Assembly: GCA_003343625.1 (NCBI GenBank) | Contig: QAKV01000019.1 | Location: 1-58,055, forward strand | Length of the DNA stretch: 58,055 nt | Source of the DNA: Clostridiales bacterium | Lineage (GTDB): Bacteria; Bacillota; Clostridia; Lachnospirales; Lachnospiraceae | Reading direction: 5' to 3' | In this document: piece by piece, positions 18,472 through 26,047 of the stretch | How the letters are laid out: every line of letters begins with the position of its first letter | Numbering within the stretch: position 1 is the stretch's first letter | Notes under the pieces: generated by a model | What the model was told of the DNA's origin: nothing | The model's database searches: none | The model's input: only the letters and a program-made list of their open reading frames with translations | Made by a program: the position numbers and the translations under genes

Positions 18472-18489
18472 TTTAGTCAATCGTGCTCA
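18455..18489 (+). repeat. Perfect 15-bp inverted repeat spanning a stop codon
   Basis: TGAGCATGATTGACT (18455-18469) pairs with AGTCAATCGTGCTCA (18475-18489), one pair being T-G, around a 5-nt loop. The TGA stop of the HMA protein lies in it. It is followed by AAAAATCG, not T, so it may protect the mRNA 3' end or pause transcription. A conventional terminator follows at 18514. Confidence 0.5.
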
Positions 18490-18513
18490 AAAATCGATTT
18501 GTCAATTTTACAT

Positions 18514-18570
18514 CCGCCTTTGTCAGGCCATTCTCCGGATCGGGACGAATCTGACGAGGGCGGCTTTTTT
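18514..18570 (+). terminator. Terminator downstream of the HMA protein gene
   Basis: CCGCC...GTCAG (18514-18525) pairs with CTGAC...GGCGG (18551-18563), followed by CTTTTTT. It fills part of the 278-nt gap; a TATAAT at 18713-18718 near the end of the gap may be the -10 of the next gene. Confidence 0.65.
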
Positions 18571-18749
18571 CGCTGTGAAGATCGAGGTCATCCAGCGCGA
18601 TTCAGTCTTGCATTTCCGGATGATAATTCTGTCCTTTATACATATCGATAACCCAAAATCCTAAGAAAATTTTTCATATTTTTTCTGTGACAGGTTCGGG
18701 AGAATCTGTTAATATAATGGCTATAGAAGGACATCAGAGGGAATTGCGC

Positions 18750-19520
18750 ATGAAAAAAGAAAAATTGAAACGAAAAAAGGCGGAGATGCGCGAAGAAAGC
18801 CCGTATTCATGGAGCAGGCTGTTTTGGCTCTTTTTATTGGCGTCGTTTTTGGGCGCCCTGTTGGAAATCGTATTTTGCTTTCTGACCACCGGCCAAGTCA
18901 TGAGCCGGAGCAGCCTGGTGATCGGCCAGTTCAGCCTGGTCTGGGGGCTCGGGGTGGTTCTGTTTACATTGACTCTGCGCTGGATGAGAAACCGGACGGA
19001 TCGCTGCCTTTTTTTGGCGGGAACCCTGATGGGAGGCGTGTTCGAATATCTGTGCAGCCTGCTGACGGAGATTCTCTTCGGCGGCGTCTTTTGGGACTAC
19101 AGCCGCTTCAAACTGAATCTGGGAGGGCGGATCAACCTGCTGTTCTGCGTGGGCTGGGGCGCGATCGCTATCCTCTGGGCGAGGGTCCTCTACCCTCGTC
19201 TGTCCGTCAGGGTGGACAGGATCGCCGAACGGGCGGGACGCCTGGTGACAGCCGCGCTTGCGCTGTTTATGGTTGGAAATATGCTGTTGTCCACAATCGC
19301 GCTGGATCGTTATATGGAAAGGCAGAGAGGCCATATACAGGAGGATACGGAAATGGATGCGGTGATGGATCGGTGTTTTCCGGACAGCCTGATGGAAGAG
19401 CGCTATCCCAGCCTGAAAATCCGGTTGGAGGACGGCAGCCTGACGTATCCGGGAAGAGCGGGGAATACCACCTTAAAAAGCGTGGTCAGCCAGCGGGAAA
19501 CGGAGAACAGGATGAGATAG
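18750..19520 (+). CDS. CmpB-like putative ABC-transporter type IV membrane protein
   Basis: 256 aa from the ATG at 18750 (AGAGGG ribosome site). After a lysine-rich cytoplasmic N-terminus (KKEKLKRKKAE) there are about five membrane helices with the family's typical LGALLEIVFCFLTTG, SSLVIGQFSLVWGLGVV, GGVFEYLCSLLTEILFGGVFWDYS and GRINLLFCVGWGAIAILW segments (PF06541). Biochemical role is unknown despite the ABC-transporter label. The soluble tail (about 205-256) is poorly conserved in appearance. It is followed 12 nt later by a GNAT gene, so they are probably co-transcribed. Confidence 0.8.
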   Translation: MKKEKLKRKKAEMREESPYSWSRLFWLFLLASFLGALLEIVFCFLTTGQVMSRSSLVIGQFSLVWGLGVVLFTLTLRWMRNRTDRCLFLAGTLMGGVFEYLCSLLTEILFGGVFWDYSRFKLNLGGRINLLFCVGWGAIAILWARVLYPRLSVRVDRIAERAGRLVTAALALFMVGNMLLSTIALDRYMERQRGHIQEDTEMDAVMDRCFPDSLMEERYPSLKIRLEDGSLTYPGRAGNTTLKSVVSQRETENRMR

Positions 19521-19532
19521 AAGGGGACGAAC

Positions 19533-19958
19533 ATGGAATTTCGGATCGCGGTGCCTTCCAAAAAGGAAGAGCGGGAAATAGATGATGCGCTGATGGCATA
19601 TAATCTCCGGCAGGCAGCGCCCACACAGAAAGATCCATTTGTGAAGATCTGCCGCTGCGCCAAAGCGCCGGACGGATCGCTGGCCGGCGGCGTTCTGGCC
19701 TGCAGCATTTTATGGAATATTCTGTATGTGGAAACCGTCTGGGTGCGGGAGGACTGCCGGGGACAGCGACTGGCCACCAGACTTTTGGATGAGGTGGAAA
19801 AAGAAGCGAAGGCGCACGGCTGTTATGTAGCTCAACTGGACACCTATGATTTTCAGGCGAAGGAACTGTATGAAAAGCGGGGATATCGGGTGTTCGGTGC
19901 GCTGGAAGATGTGCCAAAAGGACATTGTCATTACTATCTGGTAAAAAAACTCGGATAA
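19533..19958 (+). CDS. GNAT family N-acetyltransferase
   Basis: 141 aa. The acetyl-CoA pyrophosphate loop is visible as VWVREDCRGQRLATRLLDEVE (R/QxxGxG/A-type), followed by a motif-B stretch AHGCYVAQLDTYDFQAKELYEKRGY. The substrate is not predictable; the family includes small-molecule and protein acetyltransferases. AAGGGG precedes the ATG. The ending GALEDVPKGHCHYYLVKKL is typical of small clostridial GNATs. Confidence 0.88.
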   Translation: MEFRIAVPSKKEEREIDDALMAYNLRQAAPTQKDPFVKICRCAKAPDGSLAGGVLACSILWNILYVETVWVREDCRGQRLATRLLDEVEKEAKAHGCYVAQLDTYDFQAKELYEKRGYRVFGALEDVPKGHCHYYLVKKLG

Positions 19959-20099
19959 TCCGCCGTTGCCTTTTGAGGGCGGGATTGCAGGGACTGTTAC
20001 GATCGCCACAATATCTGTGAAAAAAGCAAAAATTTTTGTGGATTTTTTCCCGCAAAATGATTATAATGGAAGAAAGTTGGAAACAGGAGGTAATGTCCT

Positions 20100-20438
20100 A
20101 TGAAAATGATTTTTGCCATGCTGCATTCGGAGGATGTGGACGAAACCGTAGAAGAGCTGAACAAGGAAAAATACTGGGTTACGAAGCTTTCCACCACAGG
20201 CGGCTTTTTGAAAAATAAGAATGTGACGCTGGTGATCGGTACGGAAGATGAGAACGTGCCCGGAGCGATCAAAATATTGAAGGAGTGTGCGGGAGCGCGC
20301 CAGTCTGTGAAATATACGATGCCTTCCATGTCTTCCGGCGGAATGGGCCCTGGGGCTAATTCTATGATTCCCATCGACATGCAGGTCGGAGGATGTACGG
20401 TTTTTGTAGTGGATGTGGATCAGTATGAGAAGTTCTGA
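20100..20438 (+). CDS. darA: PII-like cyclic-di-AMP receptor (DarA/PstA family)
   Basis: 112 aa, full length for the family. DarA proteins are trimeric PII-like proteins that bind c-di-AMP. Visible features: a first strand MKMIFAMLHSEDVDETVEELNKEKYWVTKLSTTGGFLKNK, of which TTGGFLK belongs to the ligand site, the NVTLVIGTED strand, the glycine-rich loop SSGGMGPGAN and the GGCTVFVVDVDQYEKF end. Upstream AGGAGGT gives strong translation. The gene is monocistronic, with a TATAAT at 20062-20067 and a terminator at 20490-20530. It suggests c-di-AMP signalling in this organism. Confidence 0.93.
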   Translation: MKMIFAMLHSEDVDETVEELNKEKYWVTKLSTTGGFLKNKNVTLVIGTEDENVPGAIKILKECAGARQSVKYTMPSMSSGGMGPGANSMIPIDMQVGGCTVFVVDVDQYEKF

Positions 20439-20489
20439 CGGATATTTCGCCGTTGCCGCTGCTGCGGGGAATTTGGAAAATGCCGTTGA

Positions 20490-20530
20490 AAGGGGCGGTC
20501 GCTTTTGATGCGACAGCCTCTCTTTTTTTG
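20490..20530 (+). terminator. Terminator of the c-di-AMP receptor gene
   Basis: AGGGGCGGTCGC pairs with GCGACAGCCTCT with one mismatch around TTTTGAT and is followed by seven T. Confidence 0.75.
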
Positions 20531-20560
20531 TAAACTTTTTCTAAAAAGTGGGAAGAGTAT

Positions 20561-20589
20561 TTGTAATTTCCCCGAGGATGCTATATAAT
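20561..20589 (+). promoter_or_regulatory. Promoter for sufCB
   Basis: TTGTAA (20561-20566), a 17-nt spacer and TATAAT (20584-20589), about 60 nt before sufC. Confidence 0.7.
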
Positions 20590-20649
20590 GCCATTGGGCC
20601 GCAGCCGCAGCCCGTGTACGGGGGAGAAAACAGTTTGGAGGACATTTGA

Positions 20650-21381
20650 ATGCTTGAATTACGCAATGTTTCCTTCGGCGTGTCGGAAGACAGCGGCCAG
20701 AAGGAAATTCTGAAAAATATCAGTTTTCAGCTGGAAGATAATAAATTCACGGTGATTACGGGCCCCAATGGCGGAGGCAAATCCACCCTGGCGAAGGTGA
20801 TCGCGGGAATCGAAAAGCCTACCAGCGGGAAGATTTTCTGGAACGGGGAAGATATCACGGAGAAATCCGTCACGGAGCGAGCGCGGATGGGCATCAGTTA
20901 TGCGTTCCAGCAGCCGGTGCGCTTTAAGGGCATTACGGTGTTCGATCTGATTCAGCTGGCCAGCGGCAGCCAGGTGACGGTGGAAGAAGCCTGCCGTTAC
21001 CTTTCCGAGGTGGGACTGTGCGCCAAGGACTATGTGCGCCGCGAAGTGAACGCCAGCCTTTCCGGCGGGGAGCTCAAGAGAATCGAAATCGCCACCGTCA
21101 TGGCAAGAGACGCGCAGATGACGCTGTTCGATGAGCCGGAGGCGGGAATCGACCTGTGGAGCTTCCAGAAACTGATTTCCGTTTTTGAGAAAATGCACGA
21201 TTCCGGAAGCCACAAATCCATTTTCATCATTTCCCATCAGGAGCGGATTTTGAACATCGCGGATGAGATCATGATGATCGCGGACGGCCAGCTGACGGCC
21301 AGAGGGACGAAGGAAGAGATCCTTCCCCAGATCCTCTCCAGGACCGTGAGCTGCGGTTGTATTTACAGGGCACAGGATTGA
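20650..21381 (+). CDS. sufC: Fe-S cluster assembly ATPase SufC
   Basis: 243 aa. Soluble ABC-type ATPase of the SUF/SMS scaffold. Walker A GPNGGGKSTLA lies near residue 37, the Q-loop in AFQQPVRFKGI, the signature as NASLSGGELKRIEIA and Walker B as MTLFDEPEAGIDLWS; the last is diagnostic for SufC against transport ATPases. A GGAGG site precedes the ATG. It is followed 21 nt later by a single SufB/D-type partner; no sufS, sufU or sufD is adjacent, so this is a two-gene scaffold module. Confidence 0.95.
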   Translation: MLELRNVSFGVSEDSGQKEILKNISFQLEDNKFTVITGPNGGGKSTLAKVIAGIEKPTSGKIFWNGEDITEKSVTERARMGISYAFQQPVRFKGITVFDLIQLASGSQVTVEEACRYLSEVGLCAKDYVRREVNASLSGGELKRIEIATVMARDAQMTLFDEPEAGIDLWSFQKLISVFEKMHDSGSHKSIFIISHQERILNIADEIMMIADGQLTARGTKEEILPQILSRTVSCGCIYRAQD

Positions 21382-21402
21382 AGAAAGGGCAGGGATTTTA
21401 GG

Positions 21403-22320
21403 ATGAATCAGATTACACAGCGGATTCTGGAGGAAGTGGCAGAGCTCCACGGGATTCCGGAAGGCGCTTATAATATCAGGGAAAACGGAAAGAGCGTGGG
21501 GAGAAGTTCCACCGAAGAAATCCAGATCGAGACGAGGGAGGATCAGAAAGGCATCGAAGTGAGGATCCGTCCGGGTACGAAAAACAAGAGCGTGCATATT
21601 CCGGTGGTCATCAGCCAGTCCGGACTGGAAGAGGTGGTCTATAACGATTTTTATATCGGGGACGACTGCGACGTGACCATTATCGCGGGATGCGGCATTC
21701 ACAATGCCGGCAACGATGCCAGCAGGCACGACGGCGTGCACAGCTTCATCATCGGAAAAAACGCGAAGGTGAAATACGTGGAAAAGCATTACGGCTCCGG
21801 TGACGGCAACGGGGAGCGCATCATGAATCCCGAAACCATCGTGGAGATGGACGAAAACAGCTATATGGAGATGGATACGGTTCAGATCAAGGGCGTGGAT
21901 TCCACCATCCGTAAAACGACTGCCCACCTCAAAGACGGCGCCCGCTTGGTGGTGATGGAGCGGTTGATGACCCACGGCAAACAGCGGGCGGAGAGCTACT
22001 TCAACGTGTATTGCGACGGAACGGACAGCGGCGCCAACGTGATTTCCCGTTCCGTGGCGCGGGAGGAGTCCTATCAGAAGTTCTGCTCCAGGCTGATCGG
22101 GAACGCGGCTTGTAACGGCCATACGGAGTGCGATGCTATCATCATGGATAACGCCAAAATCAGCGCTGTCCCGGAACTGGAAGCCAACCACCCGGACGCG
22201 GCCCTGATCCACGAAGCGGCTATCGGGAAAATCGCGGGGGAACAGATCGTCAAACTGATGACGCTGGGCCTGACCGAAGAAGAGGCGGAAGAGAAGATCG
22301 TGGAAGGATTCCTGCGCTGA
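21403..22320 (+). CDS. sufB: SufB/SufD-family scaffold protein, short form
   Basis: 305 aa, much shorter than canonical SufB (about 465) or SufD (about 400). The right-handed beta-helix core is clear (YNDFYIGDDCDVTIIAGCGIHNAG, HSFIIGKNAKVKYVEKHYG, ESYFNVYCDGTDSGANVISRS) and the C-terminal signature ECDAIIMDNAKISAVPELEANHPDAALIHEAAIGKI holds the conserved Glu and His near the cluster and SufC contact. With sufC it resembles the minimal SMS-type scaffold described for archaea and some Clostridia. It would assemble Fe-S clusters with a cysteine desulfurase encoded elsewhere, or with sulfide. It ends at a foldback element. Confidence 0.88.
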   Translation: MNQITQRILEEVAELHGIPEGAYNIRENGKSVGRSSTEEIQIETREDQKGIEVRIRPGTKNKSVHIPVVISQSGLEEVVYNDFYIGDDCDVTIIAGCGIHNAGNDASRHDGVHSFIIGKNAKVKYVEKHYGSGDGNGERIMNPETIVEMDENSYMEMDTVQIKGVDSTIRKTTAHLKDGARLVVMERLMTHGKQRAESYFNVYCDGTDSGANVISRSVAREESYQKFCSRLIGNAACNGHTECDAIIMDNAKISAVPELEANHPDAALIHEAAIGKIAGEQIVKLMTLGLTEEEAEEKIVEGFLR

Positions 22321-22396
22321 GGGTGTGCACTCGCGCGAACGGAAAGAGAGTTGCCCGACGAAACCGCGCTCGGCGCACACTCTTTCAGTTCGCGTT
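22321..22396. repeat. Copy 2 of the dispersed foldback element, between convergent genes
   Basis: Two nested inversions: CGCGAACGGAAAGAG (22334-22348) against CTCTTTCAGTTCGCG near 22379-22393 (14 of 15 pairs), and GTGTGC/GCGCACAC near the ends. The inner core, read on the minus strand, contains GCGCCGAGCGCGGTT and GGGCAAC, shared with bases 1-58. Its end overlaps the last codons of the lipoprotein-like gene. It may act as a bidirectional terminator or be a small mobile palindromic repeat. Confidence 0.55.
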
Positions 22397-22888
22397 TTCC
22401 TCTTCTGGGATCACGGTGATATTGTCCCCTTCCGGGACGCGGCCCTGCAGAAGGATGGCGATGTAGTTCACGAGCTCCATGGCGCGGGTATAATTTTCCT
22501 GCGCAGCCTGTACGGCCTGCCCATCGTATTCCGCATTGTGCCAGGCGTTGTGATAGAGGCGGCTGGCCTCTTTCATGTAAGCCGCCGCATCGTCAGCCAG
22601 CTCATCCACATTGCCCACCCGATCCGCCATTTTCGGGGGAACTTCGATGTTCGACAGCCGTTCGAACAGCTCGGACATCTCATCCAGCTCCCCGAGTATC
22701 TGATCCTCGGCGTTTTCCGAGGAGGGATCGATCGTTTCCAAAGTATTGACCGAATCGGTCAGCCCTTCGTAGAACCGTTCCATTTCATCGTGAAAGGCGG
22801 TCGACTGCGCATCGCTGCCGCAGCCCATACAGATGGCGCTCAGGCAGACAGCTCCCAGAACGATGCGCGGATTTTTCTTCATGTTCAT
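22385..22888 (-). CDS. Probable secreted or lipoprotein of unknown function
   Basis: 167 aa. N-terminus KKNPRIVLGAVCLSAICMGCGS looks like a lipoprotein signal with the candidate lipid cysteine at about position 23, though the -3 position (Cys) is not ideal. The mature part is acidic and helical (FHDEMERFYEGLTDSVNTLE, EDQILGELDEMSELFERLS, EASRLYHNAWHNAEYDGQAVQAAQENYTRAM), suggesting a small helical bundle. GGAGAAAGG precedes the ATG. It is divergent from metH and convergent with sufB. No family is recognised; an envelope location is the only supportable inference. Confidence 0.7.
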   Translation of the reverse strand: MNMKKNPRIVLGAVCLSAICMGCGSDAQSTAFHDEMERFYEGLTDSVNTLETIDPSSENAEDQILGELDEMSELFERLSNIEVPPKMADRVGNVDELADDAAAYMKEASRLYHNAWHNAEYDGQAVQAAQENYTRAMELVNYIAILLQGRVPEGDNITVIPEEENAN

Positions 22889-23080
22889 TTCTTACCTTTC
22901 TCCCGTTTTCTCAAGCAGATAGTTTCAACTTATCACATCCGGCTTGGAAAAACAAGCTATCCGATTCCGCTCTTCCTGTATTGTCCGATGGGTGAGGACT
23001 TTTTGTTTTACAGGAAAGCTTCCTTTTTCTTTTCATCCGTGCTAAAATATTAGAATATTCTGTATAATTGGAGAAAAGAC

Positions 23081-25612
23081 ATGACCAGAGAAGAATTCAG
23101 GAAACGTATATCGGAGGGACTGCTTTTTCTGGACGGGGCCACGGGTTCCAACCTGCAAAAGTGCGGGATGCCGCCCGGGGTATGCCCGGAGCAGTGGATC
23201 CTGGAACATCCGCACCACCTGATCCGCCTGCAGGAAGAATACAGGAAAGCCGGCAGCGATATGGTTTATGCGCCGACTTTTTCCGCCAATCGGATCAAGC
23301 TGAGGGAATATGGGGCCGAAGACAGAATGGAAGAATTTAACCACAGGCTCGTCAGGCTGGCCAGGGAAGCGGTCGGGGAAAGCGTGCTTGTGGCCGGAGA
23401 TCTGACCATGACAGGGGAACAGCTGGCCCCTTTCGGAAAACTGGATTTCGAAGAACTGGTGGAAGTTTATCGGGAGCAGGGGAAATACCTGTATGAGGCG
23501 GGCGTCGATCTGTTCGTGGTGGAGACGATGATGAGCCTGCAGGAAACCAGGGCCGCGTTGATCGCTCTCCGGGAGAGCTTTCCGGATGTACCCGTGATGG
23601 CGACTTTGACGTTCGAGGCCGGCGGAAGGACGCTGTTTGGCACGGACGCCGCCATCGCCGCGGTGGTACTGGAGGGCCTGGGGGCGGATGCGGTAGGTGC
23701 AAACTGTTCCACCGGGCCTGCGGGGATGGAAGAGGTGATCAAAGCAATGGCGGCCGTCACCGATTTGCCCCTGATCGCGAAGCCCAACGCCGGTCTCCCC
23801 GCCTTAAATGAGCGGGGCGAAACGGTCTATGAGATGGGCGCGGAAGCGTTCGCGGAGGAGATGGAATCGCTTCAAAAGGCGGGAGCTTCCATTTTTGGCG
23901 GGTGCTGCGGCACCACGCCGGATCATATCCGCAGCCTGCGGGAACGGATGGAGGGAAAAGCGCGCGTTTTGAGAGAGCGGACGCATGAGAGGTATCTGTC
24001 TTCCGAGCGCTCTTTGTTGGCGTTCGGCCTGGACGATCCGTTTCTGATCATCGGGGAGAGGATCAATCCCACGGGCAAGAAGAAACTGCAGGAACAGCTT
24101 CGCCAGAGGGATTTCAGAATGGTGGCTCAGTTCGCCGAGGAACAGGAAACCTGCGGTGCTGCGGTGCTGGACGTGAACCTGGGAATGAACGGAATCGATG
24201 AGAAACAGTCCATGCTTCGGGCGCTGGAAGAGATCGGGAGCGTGACGAATCTTCCGCTGTCCATCGATTCCAGCCATGTGGATGTGATGGAAGCGGCCCT
24301 GCGCCGGTATCCGGGCAGGGCGCTGATCAATTCCATTTCCCTGGAGACGGGAAAATCGGATCAGCTGCTGGCGCTGGCGAAGAAATACGGCGCCATGTTC
24401 ATCCTGCTGCCTTTGTCGGATCGGGGGCTTCCGGAAACTGCAGAGGAGAAGATCGCCATCATCGACGAACTGGTGCTCCGGGCAAAGCGGGCCGGACTGA
24501 ACGAAAGGGATATCGTGGTGGACGGTCTGGTCACTACGGTGGGGGCCAATTCGAAGGCAGCGCTGGAGGCGCTGGAAACCATCCGCTATTGCCGCAGGAA
24601 GGGACTCGCTACGGTCTGTGGCCTTTCCAACATCTCCTTTGGGCTTCCGGAGCGCAGTTGTATCAATACGGCATTTTTGACCATGGCCATTTCGGCCGGG
24701 CTGACCATGGCGATCGCCAATCCCGCTCAGGAGCTTATGACCGCTGCGGCCTTCGCTTCGGATCTTCTGACGGATAAAAAGGAGGGTACCCTGCGCTATA
24801 TCGCCTGGGCGGAGCGAAAAAAGAAGGCGGAAGAGAGTATAAAAGCCGGAGAAGAAACTCATGGCGACGGGAACGGGCAGAAACGGCAGGTCAGCCACGG
24901 GGCTCCGGGCGGACAGCGTTCTCAAAACGCTTCGATTGCCGGAGTGCCTTCGGAGCCGGGTTCGGAGCAGGCGGTTTTACAGCGATTAAAACAGGCTGTT
25001 TTGAAAGGAAACCGAAATGAAATCGAGGAACTCACACGGCGGGCGCTGGATGCCGGGGCGGATCCCCAGCACATTTTACAGGAATGGCTTTTACCCGCCA
25101 TCAATGAAGTGGGGGATCTGTTTGACAGCGGACAATATTTTTTGCCGCAGTTGATCGCCGGCGCGGAAGCCATGAAGCGTTCCATCGGGATTCTGGAGCC
25201 GTTGCTGCAAAAGGAAGGGGTGGCGCAGGATGCGCCCGCCGTGGTGCTGGCCACTGTGGAAGGGGATATTCATGACATAGGGAAAAACCTGGTGGCGCTG
25301 ATGCTCCGAAATTACGGATTTGACGTCATCGACCTGGGAAAAGATGTTTCGAAGGAGCGGATCGTGGAAGCCGCCATCGAGTCCGGGGCGAAGGTCATCG
25401 GCCTCTCCGCCCTGATGACCACTACCATGAAGGAAATGAAAAATGTCATCGAATACGCCCGCGAACGGGGAGTGACTGCGAAAATCATCATCGGAGGGGC
25501 CGTCATCACGCAGGAGTACGCAGAGGAAATCCATGCCGACGGCTATGCGAAGGACGCTGCGGATGCGGTGCGGATTGCTGAAAGGCTCACAGGGAGAAAG
25601 AGCCAAAGATGA
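23081..25612 (+). CDS. metH: Cobalamin-dependent methionine synthase, without reactivation domain
   Basis: 843 aa against about 1200 for E. coli MetH. Order: homocysteine S-methyltransferase barrel with zinc cysteines C209 (GANCSTGP) and C275/C276 (GGCCGTTPDH); pterin-binding barrel (LIIGERINPTGKKKL to GLSNISFGLPERS); a polar linker about 590-627 rich in Gly, Ser and Gln; B12 cap helices; and the B12-binding domain with DIHDIGKNLV near 727 (DxHxxG). The C-terminal SAM-binding reactivation domain is absent, so reactivation needs a separate protein, as in many Clostridia. GGAG precedes the ATG. No SAM riboswitch or B12 riboswitch is seen in the 192-nt upstream gap. Confidence 0.95.
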   Translation: MTREEFRKRISEGLLFLDGATGSNLQKCGMPPGVCPEQWILEHPHHLIRLQEEYRKAGSDMVYAPTFSANRIKLREYGAEDRMEEFNHRLVRLAREAVGESVLVAGDLTMTGEQLAPFGKLDFEELVEVYREQGKYLYEAGVDLFVVETMMSLQETRAALIALRESFPDVPVMATLTFEAGGRTLFGTDAAIAAVVLEGLGADAVGANCSTGPAGMEEVIKAMAAVTDLPLIAKPNAGLPALNERGETVYEMGAEAFAEEMESLQKAGASIFGGCCGTTPDHIRSLRERMEGKARVLRERTHERYLSSERSLLAFGLDDPFLIIGERINPTGKKKLQEQLRQRDFRMVAQFAEEQETCGAAVLDVNLGMNGIDEKQSMLRALEEIGSVTNLPLSIDSSHVDVMEAALRRYPGRALINSISLETGKSDQLLALAKKYGAMFILLPLSDRGLPETAEEKIAIIDELVLRAKRAGLNERDIVVDGLVTTVGANSKAALEALETIRYCRRKGLATVCGLSNISFGLPERSCINTAFLTMAISAGLTMAIANPAQELMTAAAFASDLLTDKKEGTLRYIAWAERKKKAEESIKAGEETHGDGNGQKRQVSHGAPGGQRSQNASIAGVPSEPGSEQAVLQRLKQAVLKGNRNEIEELTRRALDAGADPQHILQEWLLPAINEVGDLFDSGQYFLPQLIAGAEAMKRSIGILEPLLQKEGVAQDAPAVVLATVEGDIHDIGKNLVALMLRNYGFDVIDLGKDVSKERIVEAAIESGAKVIGLSALMTTTMKEMKNVIEYARERGVTAKIIIGGAVITQEYAEEIHADGYAKDAADAVRIAERLTGRKSQR

Positions 25613-25634
25613 GCGGGGAAAGGGGAGCGAGGTC

Positions 25635-26012
25635 GTGCAGGAAAATGAAAAGATTCTGGAACTGTTGAAAAAACAGCTGTTTTTTACCCGGGTTTTCGCA
25701 GCGGCATGCTGTATTCTGACGGCAGCCGTCCTGATCGTTTTGATTCGGGTGATCCCGTCCCTTCTGGGCATAATGGATCAGGCCGTAGCGGCGATGGATC
25801 AGGCATCGGCAACGCTTCAGACGGCGAACGATACCCTGACGGATATTCAGGGACTGTTTGAGGAAGACGGCCTTGTGGGGCAGAGCGGTCAGGCGCTGGA
25901 ACAGGCCACGGAAAAGATCGGCCGGATGGATATCGACAGCCTGAACCGGGCTATCCGGGAGCTGGGGGATGTGGTGGAGCCGCTGGCGGATTTTTTCGAT
26001 AAATTCAGGTGA
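25635..26012 (+). CDS. Small single-pass membrane protein of unknown function
   Basis: 125 aa from a GTG preceded by GGGGAGCGAGG. After a short charged N-terminus (QENEKILELLKKQL), residues about 16-40 form one membrane helix (FAAACCILTAAVLIVLIRVIPSL). The rest is an amphipathic alternating stretch rich in Ala, Gln, Asp and Leu (AVAAMDQASATLQTANDTLTDIQGLF), probably a coiled coil of the MCP-linker or DUF948 kind, ending EPLADFFDKF. It lies between metH and ilvB in the same direction with short gaps and may be co-transcribed with either. Function unknown. Confidence 0.65.
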   Translation: MQENEKILELLKKQLFFTRVFAAACCILTAAVLIVLIRVIPSLLGIMDQAVAAMDQASATLQTANDTLTDIQGLFEEDGLVGQSGQALEQATEKIGRMDIDSLNRAIRELGDVVEPLADFFDKFR

Positions 26013-26047
26013 GCTCGGAAGATGGATGATAAAGGAGGAAGAATGGT

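Noticed and set aside
20659..22380. A 573-codon open frame on the minus strand antisense to sufC-sufB
   Set aside because: It mirrors the codon pattern of the real genes on the other strand, has no ribosome site or recognisable domain, and sufC/sufB are unmistakable.
22889..23080. SAM or cobalamin riboswitch upstream of metH
   Set aside because: The 192-nt gap lacks the S-box core and the B12-box sequence; only A/T-rich promoter-like sequence is visible.
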